From assembly GCA_048262655.1 (NCBI GenBank), contig JBLXEY010000002.1, forward strand, positions 682,001 to 746,000: a stretch of 64,000 nucleotides of DNA. Direction: 5' to 3'. A program made the position numbers and the translations under genes. The notes beneath the pieces were generated by a model. The model was given only the letters and a program-made list of their open reading frames with translations, had not been told where the DNA came from and made no database searches. Shown in pieces: positions 34,400-43,151 of this stretch (its first letter is position 1; the number at the start of each line of letters is the position of its first letter). This DNA is from JABMNT01 sp048262655 (lineage in GTDB: Bacteria; Pseudomonadota; Alphaproteobacteria; Rhodospirillales; Casp-alpha2).

Positions 34400-34686
34400 T
34401 GTTTGCTGCTGCCGGCATTGCGGTGCTTATAACCATGGCGATGGCTCTTTTTAGAGCCCTTAAGGGCCCGTCGGTTTTCGATCGCATCTTAGCCATTAAT
34501 GCGTTTGGAACTTTGACTGTCATGCTGATCGCTGTGCATGGCTTCTTGACGGGTCGCCCAGAATTTTTGGATCTGGCCCTGGTCTATGCATTAATCAACT
34601 TTATTGGCACTATTGCGGTCACCAAATTTGTTACCTACAGCAACCTGCAACAACCTGTCGATGAAAATGAGCCAGGAGAAATCTGA
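34396..34686 (+). CDS. mrpF: Mrp-type cation/proton antiporter, subunit F
   Basis: 96 aa with three membrane helices. RALKGPSVFDRILAINAFGT and ALVYALINFIGTIAVTKFV are the MrpF/PhaF signature. It overlaps both neighbours by 1-4 bp, indicating translational coupling within the complex. Confidence 0.93.
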   Translation: MMFAAAGIAVLITMAMALFRALKGPSVFDRILAINAFGTLTVMLIAVHGFLTGRPEFLDLALVYALINFIGTIAVTKFVTYSNLQQPVDENEPGEI

Positions 34687-35030
34687 TGGATCTGGCAATC
34701 GACATCATTAGTTGGGCGTTTATTGTGGGTGGCAGTATTTTCTGCCTGATTGGCGGCCTTGGCATAATTAGACTTCGCGACATGTTCGCACGGATGCACG
34801 GGGCCAGTTTGATCGACACCTTGGGCATTGGATTTATCCTGATCGGCTTGATGTTTCAGGCCGGATTTACGCTGGTTACCGCAAAGTTGGTCCTCATATT
34901 AATTTTTGTCTTTTTCACCAGTCCGACGACGACCCATGCATTGGCCCGCGCGGCCCTAAATAGCGGGCTTGCGCCAAAAGTAGATGCCGCGCCCGCAGGA
35001 GAGGAAGGAGCAGAATCATCGAAGACCTAA
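34686..35030 (+). CDS. mrpG: Mrp-type cation/proton antiporter, subunit G
   Basis: 114 aa with three membrane helices and the MrpG/PhaG motifs FCLIGGLGIIRLRDMFARMH, GASLIDTLGIGFILIGLM and FVFFTSPTTTHALARAAL. The short hydrophilic C-terminus overlaps the start of the next gene. TGATG (34684-34688) joins it to mrpF. Confidence 0.93.
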   Translation: MDLAIDIISWAFIVGGSIFCLIGGLGIIRLRDMFARMHGASLIDTLGIGFILIGLMFQAGFTLVTAKLVLILIFVFFTSPTTTHALARAALNSGLAPKVDAAPAGEEGAESSKT

Positions 35031-35584
35031 TCGTTTTCTCGCTTCTCGGTTTTATGGGTGTCACCGCTATTGCGATTATCCGAATTCGCGATCTCTTTTC
35101 CGTTGTCATTTTAACCGGTGTCTTCAGTCTTTTAGGTGCCGCCATCTACGTTGTGATGGATGCCGTTGATGTTGCCTTTACGGAGGCCGCTGTCGGAGCT
35201 GGTGCCTCCACAGTTCTTATGCTTGGAACCCTCGCGCTGACCAGCCGGGAAGAGAAAACAACAGGGACCAACAGGTCTGCTGCGGGTGCGGCGATCGCAA
35301 TTATCACCGGTGCACTATTGATTTACGGGACGCTCGACATGCCATCCTACGGCGACCCGAACGCGCCGATTAACACACACGTCGCCCCCAGATACTTAAA
35401 TGAGTCCGCCAAAGAAATCGGTATCCCAAATGTCGTGACGTCTGTATTGGCCAGTTACCGGGGTTACGACACCCTGGGTGAGACTTTTGTTATTTTTACG
35501 GCTGCCATGGGCGTGCTTGCAATCATCGGGCGCGGTCGCCGAAAGCGCAAAAAGCCAAATGACGTTGAGGGAGCAGACGCATGA
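35015..35584 (+). CDS. MbhD/MbhE-like subunit (split-off C-terminal part of MrpA)
   Basis: About 189 aa. The N-terminal half is DUF4040/MbhD (RIRDLFSVVILTGVFSLLGA, DVAFTEAAVGAGASTVLML) and the second half resembles MbhE (GYDTLGETFVIFTAAMGVLA). In classical Mrp these two parts are the C-terminal region of MrpA; here they form a separate protein. No ATG, GTG or TTG precedes the first membrane helix in frame; the first ATG (35054) would remove much of it. GGAG at 35007-35010 followed by ATCATC at 35015-35020 suggests an ATC start, with codons IIEDLIVFSLLGFMG. The start is therefore uncertain. Confidence 0.82.
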   Translation: MIEDLIVFSLLGFMGVTAIAIIRIRDLFSVVILTGVFSLLGAAIYVVMDAVDVAFTEAAVGAGASTVLMLGTLALTSREEKTTGTNRSAAGAAIAIITGALLIYGTLDMPSYGDPNAPINTHVAPRYLNESAKEIGIPNVVTSVLASYRGYDTLGETFVIFTAAMGVLAIIGRGRRKRKKPNDVEGADA

Positions 35585-36024
35585 ACCTGGGTGAGCTTCG
35601 TTTTATGCGACGCAAGGTTGTTCTGCGGGTCGTATCAAAATTTTTAATCCCCTTCATTCTTTTATTTGGTCTCTACGTGCAATGGCACGGAGACTTTGGG
35701 CCCGGTGGCGGTTTTCAGGCGGGTGTTATTTTTGCATCTGCAATCATTCTCTACGCTCTGATCTTCGGGGTTGAGCAAACACGAAAATCCATTCCGCCCT
35801 GGGTCACACGCGGTGGCCTGGCCGTCGGGGTGCTCCTCTATGCAGGCGTTGGTGTTGCCACGTTATTGATGGGCGAAAACTTTCTGAATTATAATGCCCT
35901 GGCCGATGACCCAACCCATGGACAACATATCGGCATTCTTCTTGTAGAACTCGGGGTGGGCATCACGGTCTGCTGTGCGATCGTCACGATCTTTATTTGC
36001 TTTGCCGGGCGGGGACGCTCGTGA
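35581..36024 (+). CDS. mrpB: Mrp-type cation/proton antiporter, subunit B (MnhB)
   Basis: 147 aa with four membrane helices. PFILLFGLYVQWHGDFGPGG and GGFQAGVIFASAIILYALIFG are the MnhB/MbhF signature. It overlaps the MbhD/E-like gene by 4 bp and mrpC by 1 bp (TGATG at 36022-36026). Confidence 0.92.
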   Translation: MNLGELRFMRRKVVLRVVSKFLIPFILLFGLYVQWHGDFGPGGGFQAGVIFASAIILYALIFGVEQTRKSIPPWVTRGGLAVGVLLYAGVGVATLLMGENFLNYNALADDPTHGQHIGILLVELGVGITVCCAIVTIFICFAGRGRS

Positions 36025-36377
36025 TGGATTTTTCTGGCATTTTCATCTACTGGATTATCATCGCCTTGATGATGGCTGGCCTTTATATTGTTATTGCCCA
36101 AAACAATCTGGTCAAAAAGATTATTGGCTTAAACGTCTTTCAGGTTTCCGTGTTTTTGTTCTACATCACGATGGGAAAGGTTTCTGAAGGAACAGCTCCC
36201 ATTCTGGCTAACAGTTTTACAGTCTATTCCAATCCTTTGCCCCACGTCCTGATATTGACAGCGATTGTCGTCGGTGTTGCGACGACATCTCTGGGGTTGG
36301 CGTTGGTGGTCAGAATCAATGAGGCCTATGGAACTATTGAAGACGATGAAATTTTGGAACAGGAAAGCGATTCATGA
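36024..36377 (+). CDS. mrpC: Mrp-type cation/proton antiporter, subunit C (NuoK-like)
   Basis: 117 aa with three membrane helices, homologous to NuoK. The motifs GLYIVIAQNNLVKKIIGLN, FYITMGKV and PHVLILTAIVVGVATTSLGL fit MrpC/MnhC. ATG 36024 overlaps the mrpB stop; an in-frame start at 35997 would lie inside mrpB. Confidence 0.92.
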   Translation: MDFSGIFIYWIIIALMMAGLYIVIAQNNLVKKIIGLNVFQVSVFLFYITMGKVSEGTAPILANSFTVYSNPLPHVLILTAIVVGVATTSLGLALVVRINEAYGTIEDDEILEQESDS

Positions 36378-37858
36378 TTGAGGCGCAACTTCCCGTTCTG
36401 CAAATCATCATACCGCTGATGGCCGCGCCTGTTTGCGTGTTCCTGAGAAATGCAACGGCAACATGGGCGTTGGCGACCATCGTTAGCTGGATCACTCTGG
36501 CGATCTCCATTGTGCTTTTACGCCAGGTGATCGCCGGTGGTGAAATCGCGTACGAGATTGGTGGATGGGCGGCCCCCTGGGGTATTGAATACCGCATCGA
36601 TCTTCTCGGTGCATGGGTGCTGGTGATTGTCAGCAGCATCGGTGCTGTTGTCATGCCGTATGCCAAGGTAAGTGCGGAAAAAGAAATCGATAAGGATCGC
36701 CTCTACATCTTCTATGCGATGCTATTGCTGTGTGAGACCGGACTGCTTGGCATGACGGTCACCGGTGATGCCTTTAATCTCTTCGTCTTTCTCGAAATTT
36801 CTTCGCTTTCAACTTATGTGCTGATCAGTATGAGCCGTGACCGACGCGCCCTGACAGCTGCATACCGCTATCTGATCATGGGGACAATTGGCGCGACTTT
36901 CTACATCATTGGCGTTGGCCTCATGTATATGGCAACAGGCAGTCTGAATATTGCCGATCTTGCGACGATAATTCCAGATGTCGCACATACCCGCACCATA
37001 CAGGCAGCGCTCGCTTTTCTGACGGTTGGGCTGGCCACGAAACTTGCCCTGTTTCCCTTGCACTTCTGGTTGCCAAACGCCTATGCTTTTGCACCGTCTG
37101 TCGTTACCGTGTTCCTTGCTGCAACGGCAACAAAGGTCGCGGTATATGCGTTTATCCGAATTATTTTCACCGTGTTTGGCACCGTCAATGTTTTAACTGA
37201 TGTTGCTATTCATGACGTCCTGGCGGCGTTGGCAATTGTCGCTATGTTTGCTGGCTCGGCCGTTGCTATTTATCAAACCAACATCAAACGGATGCTTGCG
37301 TTCTCATCCCTTGCCCAGATTGGCTATATGATCCTAGGCCTGTCACTTAACAGCGATGCCGGTGTGTCTGCGGGGATTGTCCATATGTTCAATCATGCCA
37401 TGATGAAGGGTGCGTTGTTTATGGCGATGGGATGTGTGGTTTATAAGATCGGTTCTGCTCAACTTAGTGACATGGCCGGGCTTGGGAAAAAGATGCCGAT
37501 TACAATGGCGGCGTTCGTGCTTGCGGGGCTCAGCCTGATTGGTGTCCCCTTGACCGTTGGATTTGTATCCAAATGGGCACTTATTCAAGCTGTTTTGGAG
37601 CGCGACGGTTGGTGGCCAATTGCAGGTTTGATTGTCATCAGTTCGTTGATGGCGGTTGTTTATATCTGGCGGGTTGTTGAGGTTGTCTACTTCAAGGAAC
37701 CAGCGAACGGTGCAATGGAAAAAGACGAAGCGCCAATGTCAATGTTGGTCCCCATGTACGCTTTGGTCGGTGCGTCCATCTACTTCGGTATTGACGGGAC
37801 GGTTGCTCTCGACATCTCAACCGAGGCCGCAAAAGCACTGGCAGGGGGGCACCAATGA
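36374..37858 (+). CDS. mrpD: Mrp-type cation/proton antiporter, subunit D (NuoN/M-like)
   Basis: 494 aa with about 14 membrane helices, the proton-antiporter fold shared with NuoL/M/N. Ion-path residues are visible: the helix-5 glutamate in FVFLEISSLSTYVL, lysines in GLATKLALFPLHFWLPNAY and ATATKVAVYAF, and a lysine in MGCVVYKIGS. It overlaps mrpC and the next antiporter gene by 4 bp each. Confidence 0.93.
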   Translation: MIEAQLPVLQIIIPLMAAPVCVFLRNATATWALATIVSWITLAISIVLLRQVIAGGEIAYEIGGWAAPWGIEYRIDLLGAWVLVIVSSIGAVVMPYAKVSAEKEIDKDRLYIFYAMLLLCETGLLGMTVTGDAFNLFVFLEISSLSTYVLISMSRDRRALTAAYRYLIMGTIGATFYIIGVGLMYMATGSLNIADLATIIPDVAHTRTIQAALAFLTVGLATKLALFPLHFWLPNAYAFAPSVVTVFLAATATKVAVYAFIRIIFTVFGTVNVLTDVAIHDVLAALAIVAMFAGSAVAIYQTNIKRMLAFSSLAQIGYMILGLSLNSDAGVSAGIVHMFNHAMMKGALFMAMGCVVYKIGSAQLSDMAGLGKKMPITMAAFVLAGLSLIGVPLTVGFVSKWALIQAVLERDGWWPIAGLIVISSLMAVVYIWRVVEVVYFKEPANGAMEKDEAPMSMLVPMYALVGASIYFGIDGTVALDISTEAAKALAGGHQ

Positions 37859-39414
37859 TAGCCGATCAATTGATTCCCTGGGCGATTGCCTTGCCATTAT
37901 TGGGCGCAATCGGACTTTGGCTTGCCCGCGATCACGCCAATGTTCGTGAAACGATAACGCTGGTAACAGCGGTTACCTTGTTTGTCATTGTCGCTTCGTT
38001 TTTTGACGATGTTAGTTCAGGCGCTCGACCGGCATGGACCTATGGCGATATGTTGCCAGGACTTTCCATCGCCTTTGAGATCGAACCGCTGGGCATGATC
38101 TTCGCCGGGGTTGCCAGTTTTCTTTGGATTGTAACAACGCTTTATGCCATCGGTTATATGCGCGGCCACCACGAGCCAAACCAGACACGTTTTTACATCT
38201 GTTTTGCCGTCGCCATTTCAAGTGCTGTCGGGATCGCATTTGCTGGCAACATGCTGACGTTATTTGTCTTTTATGAAGTCCTAACCATTTCAACATTCCC
38301 GTTGGTTGCCCATTCCGGAACCGAAGCAGCAAAACGTGCGGGTCGAATTTACCTCGGGATCCTGATATCCACATCCATTGGACTGCAGTTGGTTGCGATT
38401 ATCTGGACCTATTCTCTTACCGGTACTCTGGATTTCGAACCTGGCGGTATTTTGTCCAATGATATCCAGCCGGTTATTATCGCCGTACTTCTTGCGCTCT
38501 ACGTATTCGGAATTGGTAAAGCAGCCGTCATGCCTTTCCATCGCTGGCTTCCCGCTGCAATGGTGGCGCCTACGCCAGTCAGCGCCTTGCTGCATGCCGT
38601 GGCTGTTGTGAAAGCTGGCGTGTTTACAGTCCTTAAAGTCGTCGTCTACATCTTCGGTATCGACCTGTTACGTGATGTCGGCGCAGGCACATGGATCGCG
38701 TACATGGCGGCTATGACGATCTTGCTCGCTTCTCTTGTAGCGATGACAAAAGACAACTTGAAAGCCCGTCTCGCCTATTCAACCATTAGCCAGCTTTCCT
38801 ATATTGTCCTAGGCGCAATGATGGCAAGTGGCTTGGGCATCATCGGCGGTGCGATGCATATTGTGATGCACGCGTTTGGCAAAATCACGCTGTTCTTTTG
38901 CGCTGGAGCCATCATGGTTGCCAGTCATAAAACAGAGATCAGTCAGATGCGTGGCCTCGGACGAAAGATGCCCATTACTTTCATCTGTTTTTTAATTGGC
39001 AGCCTTTCGATCATAGGTTTACCCCCTTTTGGCGGTGTCTGGAGCAAATGGTATCTGGCGTTAGCAGCGGCAGAAACCGAACAAGTGATCTTTATCGCAG
39101 TCTTGATGATTTCGTCATTACTGAATGTTGCTTACCTGATCCCCATTGTTGTCCGGGGTTTTTATAACGATCCGACCGCTGAAACTCATGATCACGATCA
39201 ACATGCTGGGGAGGGTGATCATGCTCACCCATCGCAGCACTTGGCGGGTGATGCGTCGGGGCCACATCAGTTAAAACTGGCCGGATTGGCTGAAGCCCCA
39301 CCTCTCTGCTTAGCGGCCTTGGCCTTTACCGCCATGGGATGTTTCGCGCTATTTTTCTATGCGGACACCCTCTACCAGTTCGTATCGCCTATCGTCCAAG
39401 GAGGGCCGCAATGA
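37855..39414 (+). CDS. Second antiporter-like membrane subunit (NuoM/MrpD-like) with His-rich loop
   Basis: 519 aa, about 14 helices, same fold as MrpD. Conserved ionisable residues are Glu in LFVFYEVLTISTFPLV, Lys in GIGKAAVMPFHRWLPAAMVA and Lys in AVAVVKAGVFTVLK. Unusual is a long hydrophilic loop near residues 440-470 (HDHDQHAGEGDHAHPSQH) with many histidines, a likely metal-binding or pH-sensing segment before the last helix. It may be the counterpart of the N-terminal half of MrpA, or an extra pump module. Confidence 0.88.
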   Translation: MIADQLIPWAIALPLLGAIGLWLARDHANVRETITLVTAVTLFVIVASFFDDVSSGARPAWTYGDMLPGLSIAFEIEPLGMIFAGVASFLWIVTTLYAIGYMRGHHEPNQTRFYICFAVAISSAVGIAFAGNMLTLFVFYEVLTISTFPLVAHSGTEAAKRAGRIYLGILISTSIGLQLVAIIWTYSLTGTLDFEPGGILSNDIQPVIIAVLLALYVFGIGKAAVMPFHRWLPAAMVAPTPVSALLHAVAVVKAGVFTVLKVVVYIFGIDLLRDVGAGTWIAYMAAMTILLASLVAMTKDNLKARLAYSTISQLSYIVLGAMMASGLGIIGGAMHIVMHAFGKITLFFCAGAIMVASHKTEISQMRGLGRKMPITFICFLIGSLSIIGLPPFGGVWSKWYLALAAAETEQVIFIAVLMISSLLNVAYLIPIVVRGFYNDPTAETHDHDQHAGEGDHAHPSQHLAGDASGPHQLKLAGLAEAPPLCLAALAFTAMGCFALFFYADTLYQFVSPIVQGGPQ

Positions 39415-39695
39415 GCGATCATAACGATAACGATGCTCTGCCGGAAAAAGGCTGGTTTGATGAGAAACGAAACGTAAAAAAAATTGTCTGGGCGTTGGTG
39501 ATTATTTGCGCTGGCTTATTTTTAGCTGACGGTTTCTATCACAAACACCCTTACTTTGCAGTCGAGAACGTTTTCGGATTTTATGCCTTATATGGCTTTG
39601 GAATGTGTGTCGTTTTGGTTCTTGTCGCAAAATGGATGCGGACATTTTTGATGCGGGACGAAGATTACTACGACAAGGATGATAAAAATGATTGA
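39411..39695 (+). CDS. Small two-helix membrane protein of the Mrp operon
   Basis: 94 aa with two membrane helices (IVWALVIICAGLFLADGF and FYALYGFGMCVVLVLVAKW) between acidic, Asp-rich termini (MSDHNDNDALPEK and DEDYYDKDDKND). Not recognised as a classical Mrp subunit. It overlaps the preceding stop (ATGA) and the following start, so it is likely a structural or accessory subunit of this Mrp variant. Confidence 0.75.
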   Translation: MSDHNDNDALPEKGWFDEKRNVKKIVWALVIICAGLFLADGFYHKHPYFAVENVFGFYALYGFGMCVVLVLVAKWMRTFLMRDEDYYDKDDKND

Positions 39696-41379
39696 GTTCA
39701 ATCCAGGCTTGATCATGGTCCTTGGGGGCCTTTTGGTGCCGCTTGTACGAGGAAATGTGCGCCGCTTACTATTGTTAGGTTTGCCCATTGCTGGGGGTGT
39801 ATACACCATTGCCCTTGAGTCAGGTATGTCCGCAAACCTCGCATTGTTTGGCTATACCCTGGAAGTTTTACGCGTTGACGACCTCGCTTTGGTTTGGGGA
39901 TATATCTTCCACATCGCAGCCTTCTTAGGCGTACTTTATGCCTTGCATGAGGATGATCCTGTGCAAGGTGCTATGGCACAAATCTATATGGGAAGTGCCG
40001 TTGGTGCCGTTTTCGCCGGCGACTTGATCACCCTTTTCGTGTTTTGGGAATTAACGGCCATATCCTCGGTCTTTTTGATCTGGGCTTCAGGTACGGAGCA
40101 GTCCCTTCGTTCAGGTATGCGTTATTTAATTATTCAGATTGGATCGGGTGTCTTACTACTGGCTGGCGCCATTCTTATATTTAACGACACTGGGTCCCTT
40201 GCGTTTAATCACATTGGTATCGAAAGTCTGGGCGGAAAGATCGTTTTAGTGGCTTTTGGGATCAAGTGCGCCTTTCCTCTTTTGCACAATTGGCTACAGG
40301 ATTCGTACCCCGAAGCAACGGTTACCGGTACGGTTATCCTGAGCGCGTTTACGACAAAACTTGCCGTCTATTCGTTGGCTCGCGGTTATGCGGGAACAGA
40401 AATTCTGATCGTCATCGGTGCGATTATGACCGCGTTTCCAATTTTTTACGCGGTGATCGAAAACGACCTTCGACGGGTCCTCGCTTATAGCCTTAACAAT
40501 CAGCTTGGTTTCATGGTGGTTGGTATCGGCATTGGTACGGAACTGGCCTTGAACGGGACAGCCGCCCACGCCTTTAGCCATATTCTCTATAAGGCCCTGC
40601 TATTCATGTCGATGGGCGCAGTGCTCTTTCGTACCGGGACGATTAAAGGCTCCGAACTCGGCGGTCTTCACAAGACAATGCCTTGGACCACGGGCTTTTG
40701 CATTGTTGGTGCCGCATCAATCTCGGCATTCCCTCTGTTCTCAGGGTTTATTTCAAAATCGATGATCCTCACTGCGCTGGGTCACGAAGGACATTGGCTA
40801 ACATGGGCAATTCTGGTGTTTGCATCTGCTGGTGTATTTCATCATTCAGGCATCAAGATCCCTTACTTTGCTTTCTTCGCCCATGATTCTGGTAAACGCC
40901 CGAAAGAAGCCCCCCTTAATATGCTATTCGCAATGGGGATTGCGGCCTTCTTGTGTATCGGAATTGGTGTCTACCCAGATGCACTTTATTCAATTCTTCC
41001 GTTCCCAGTGGATTATGTGCCCTACACGACGGCACATGTGATTACCCAACTCCAGCTTTTGATGTTCTCAGCACTGGCTTTTGCATTCCTCATGTTAAAA
41101 GGACTTTATCCACCCGAACTCAAATCGACCAATCTCGATTTTGATTGGGTCTATCGGAAATTGCTGCCCAAAATGATCCAATCATTTGGCAGGACAATCG
41201 CTCAAGCGGACAAAAGCATTCGCAACGCGCTGCTGGGTATGTTGGGGAACTTCATTGGCTACGTGGAACGCTGGAACGGTATGAACGGGGCCTTCGCTCG
41301 ATCAAACACAGTCGGCTCTATGGCTTTCTTCGCGGTTGGGTTATTAGCCGTGTTTTTGGTGCTCTATTTCTTGATATAG
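39688..41379 (+). CDS. Third antiporter-like membrane subunit (NuoL/MrpA-N-like)
   Basis: 563 aa with about 14 helices plus a C-terminal amphipathic stretch and a final helix (MAFFAVGLLAVFLVLYFLI). Ion-path residues are Glu in LFVFWELTAISSVFLIW, Lys in FGIKCAFPLLHNWLQD and Lys in SAFTTKLAVYSLARG. The extended C-terminus makes it the most NuoL/MrpA-like of the three. ATG 39688 has AAGGA 8 nt upstream and overlaps the small gene; an ATG at 39679 adds three residues. It ends the operon. Confidence 0.88.
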   Translation: MIEFNPGLIMVLGGLLVPLVRGNVRRLLLLGLPIAGGVYTIALESGMSANLALFGYTLEVLRVDDLALVWGYIFHIAAFLGVLYALHEDDPVQGAMAQIYMGSAVGAVFAGDLITLFVFWELTAISSVFLIWASGTEQSLRSGMRYLIIQIGSGVLLLAGAILIFNDTGSLAFNHIGIESLGGKIVLVAFGIKCAFPLLHNWLQDSYPEATVTGTVILSAFTTKLAVYSLARGYAGTEILIVIGAIMTAFPIFYAVIENDLRRVLAYSLNNQLGFMVVGIGIGTELALNGTAAHAFSHILYKALLFMSMGAVLFRTGTIKGSELGGLHKTMPWTTGFCIVGAASISAFPLFSGFISKSMILTALGHEGHWLTWAILVFASAGVFHHSGIKIPYFAFFAHDSGKRPKEAPLNMLFAMGIAAFLCIGIGVYPDALYSILPFPVDYVPYTTAHVITQLQLLMFSALAFAFLMLKGLYPPELKSTNLDFDWVYRKLLPKMIQSFGRTIAQADKSIRNALLGMLGNFIGYVERWNGMNGAFARSNTVGSMAFFAVGLLAVFLVLYFLI

Positions 41380-41581
41380 GATCAACGGCGTCAGTCCTAT
41401 TAGAAACAACACCTTACGCGTCCTAAGAGAGACAGGATCTTCCGCCCAAGCCACTGAAAGTTCATAGTCGCAAGCGGGCCATTCGCTTGGCGATTGGATT
41501 AACAATTTTAAAGACTTGTCGATCCTGCACTCACTGAATAGCAAACAATATTCAGAATTCGCGCGGCAATATCAATCCCGC

Positions 41582-42334
41582 TTAAGGTTCAACCTCATCC
41601 CCCCAAGTAGGGTTTGGTAGTTCTTCGTATAAGTTCCGTAAGCCTTCACCCCATTGATTGCTGACCATCGTAAAATAGGGGTCATCTTCATGAATGCGTT
41701 GATGGGTTGCGGTACGGCAGGTGTCTTTCCGATAGAGCAACATGTCAAGCGGTGGCGCAACGGAGATGTTAGCACGTATGGTCGAATCCATTGAAACAAT
41801 GGCGCACTTCGCCGCTTCCATTAGCCCCATATCCTGATGGACAACACGTTGCAAAATAGGTTTGCCGTATTTCGCCTCACCAATTTGCAGGAACGATGTA
41901 TCTTCTGTCGCCTCAATAAAGTTGCCCGCTGAATAGACCTGAAAGAGGCGCATGCGCCGACCTTTAATTTGCCCCCCCACGAGAAATGTTGCCGAAACAT
42001 CAGCGTCTTGTGCCTTAACGTGCGCCCCATGCCGTTCCGTCACATTCCGGAGCGCCTCTCCGACCAATTGGGCTGCACCGTACATAGATGGAACCGTGTA
42101 AAGTGTTTGCCCATCCCCAGGCTCATCACCACCGATCCCTTCTTCCAATTGCGAGAGAACGGACTGGGTGGTTGCCAAATTACCCGCCGACAGAACCACG
42201 ATTAATCGATCACCCGGCTGTTCGAAAAGGTGAAGTTTCCGGTAGGTCGAAATGTTATCAACCCCTGCATTGGTTCTTGAGTCTGCCGCAAACACGAGTC
42301 CGTCGCTCAATAATATTCCAAGACAATATGTCAT
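41582..42334 (-). CDS. Anbu (ancestral beta subunit) proteasome-type peptidase
   Basis: 250 aa Ntn-hydrolase. MTYCLGILLSDGLVFAADSR puts Thr2 at the N-terminus after Met removal as the predicted nucleophile. The AADSRTNAG strand and the lysine in STYRKLHLF match the proteasome-type active site, and YSAGNFIEAT and VHQDMGLMEAAKCAIVSMD are Anbu signatures. Anbu assembles into open helical or ring oligomers; its physiological substrate is unknown. It is the last gene of a four-gene operon with transglutaminase-like, alpha-E and ATP-grasp proteins. Confidence 0.93.
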   Translation of the reverse strand: MTYCLGILLSDGLVFAADSRTNAGVDNISTYRKLHLFEQPGDRLIVVLSAGNLATTQSVLSQLEEGIGGDEPGDGQTLYTVPSMYGAAQLVGEALRNVTERHGAHVKAQDADVSATFLVGGQIKGRRMRLFQVYSAGNFIEATEDTSFLQIGEAKYGKPILQRVVHQDMGLMEAAKCAIVSMDSTIRANISVAPPLDMLLYRKDTCRTATHQRIHEDDPYFTMVSNQWGEGLRNLYEELPNPTWGDEVEP

Positions 42335-42350
42335 TGCCAGCGCACCCTAC

Positions 42351-43151
42351 CTATTCTTGGCTCTGTTGGACTTGGACCCGGACATTCATCTCTTCAATAC
42401 CGCCACCTTCTCGGACGCCGCGTACCGGGCTTGCATCGCCAAAGTCATAAGCTATCGCCAGACGCACATAGGCATCTGTAGCGGATTGTTGGTTCGACGG
42501 ATCAAAGCTGACCCATCCCAACCCATCAACAAAAGCTTCTGCCCAGGCATGACTTGCCAAATCACCTGTGCCCGCCAACAAGTAACCGCTGACATAGCGC
42601 GCAGGAACTTTGAGTTCCCGTGCGCCGGCAATGAAAAGATGGGCATGATCCTGACACACACCTTTCCCCGTCGTCAGGGCGTGATCGGCATTGGTCTCAA
42701 CGTTTGTGAACCCTGCTTCATATTTGACGGCGTCTCCAATACCGGCCATGAGCGCATGCAGTGCAGACAAAGCCCCTTCATCGTCCCTAATCTCTTTATA
42801 GGCACTGGCAAAGTCTGAAATTTGGTCCGTTAAGCCGGTAAACTCTGTATCGCGCAGGAAAATAAGCGGCGGCAAACCATCATCGGCTGGTAAAACCCCC
42901 AAGGTGTCGAGCGTTTCGACTTCACCTTTGACCAGAAAGGAGGCTTCATTATGACCTGTGTCCTGAACGGCTACATGTGCGGCATTGTCAAAACCATCGA
43001 CCCATCCTGTCAATTGCCCCGCCGTCGAGATGTTCCATGAAAGTATTCTCTGACACGAATCTATCCGCGGGGTTAGACGCAAATATTGTATGGAATAATT
43101 TGCTTCCCCGGTAAAACAGTACCGTGTCTCGTGCTCAATATTCAGTTTCAT
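42351..43151 (-). CDS. Transglutaminase-like protease of the Anbu operon
   Basis: 266 aa with an N-terminal beta-sandwich region (LNIEHETRYCFTGEANYSIQ) and a transglutaminase-like core. The catalytic Cys lies in TTGKGVCQDHAHLFIAGAREL, His in ASHAWAEAFVDGLGWVSFDP, and Asp in the same strand. Members may be proteases or amide-bond-forming enzymes. It overlaps the alpha-E gene by 4 bp and lies 16 bp before Anbu. Confidence 0.92.
   Translation of the reverse strand: MKLNIEHETRYCFTGEANYSIQYLRLTPRIDSCQRILSWNISTAGQLTGWVDGFDNAAHVAVQDTGHNEASFLVKGEVETLDTLGVLPADDGLPPLIFLRDTEFTGLTDQISDFASAYKEIRDDEGALSALHALMAGIGDAVKYEAGFTNVETNADHALTTGKGVCQDHAHLFIAGARELKVPARYVSGYLLAGTGDLASHAWAEAFVDGLGWVSFDPSNQQSATDAYVRLAIAYDFGDASPVRGVREGGGIEEMNVRVQVQQSQE

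Noticed and set aside
41344..41544. Minus-strand 66-codon frame after the Mrp operon
   Set aside because: It overlaps the end of the last Mrp gene, has no hydrophobic or domain pattern expected of a small gene, and no convincing ribosome site.
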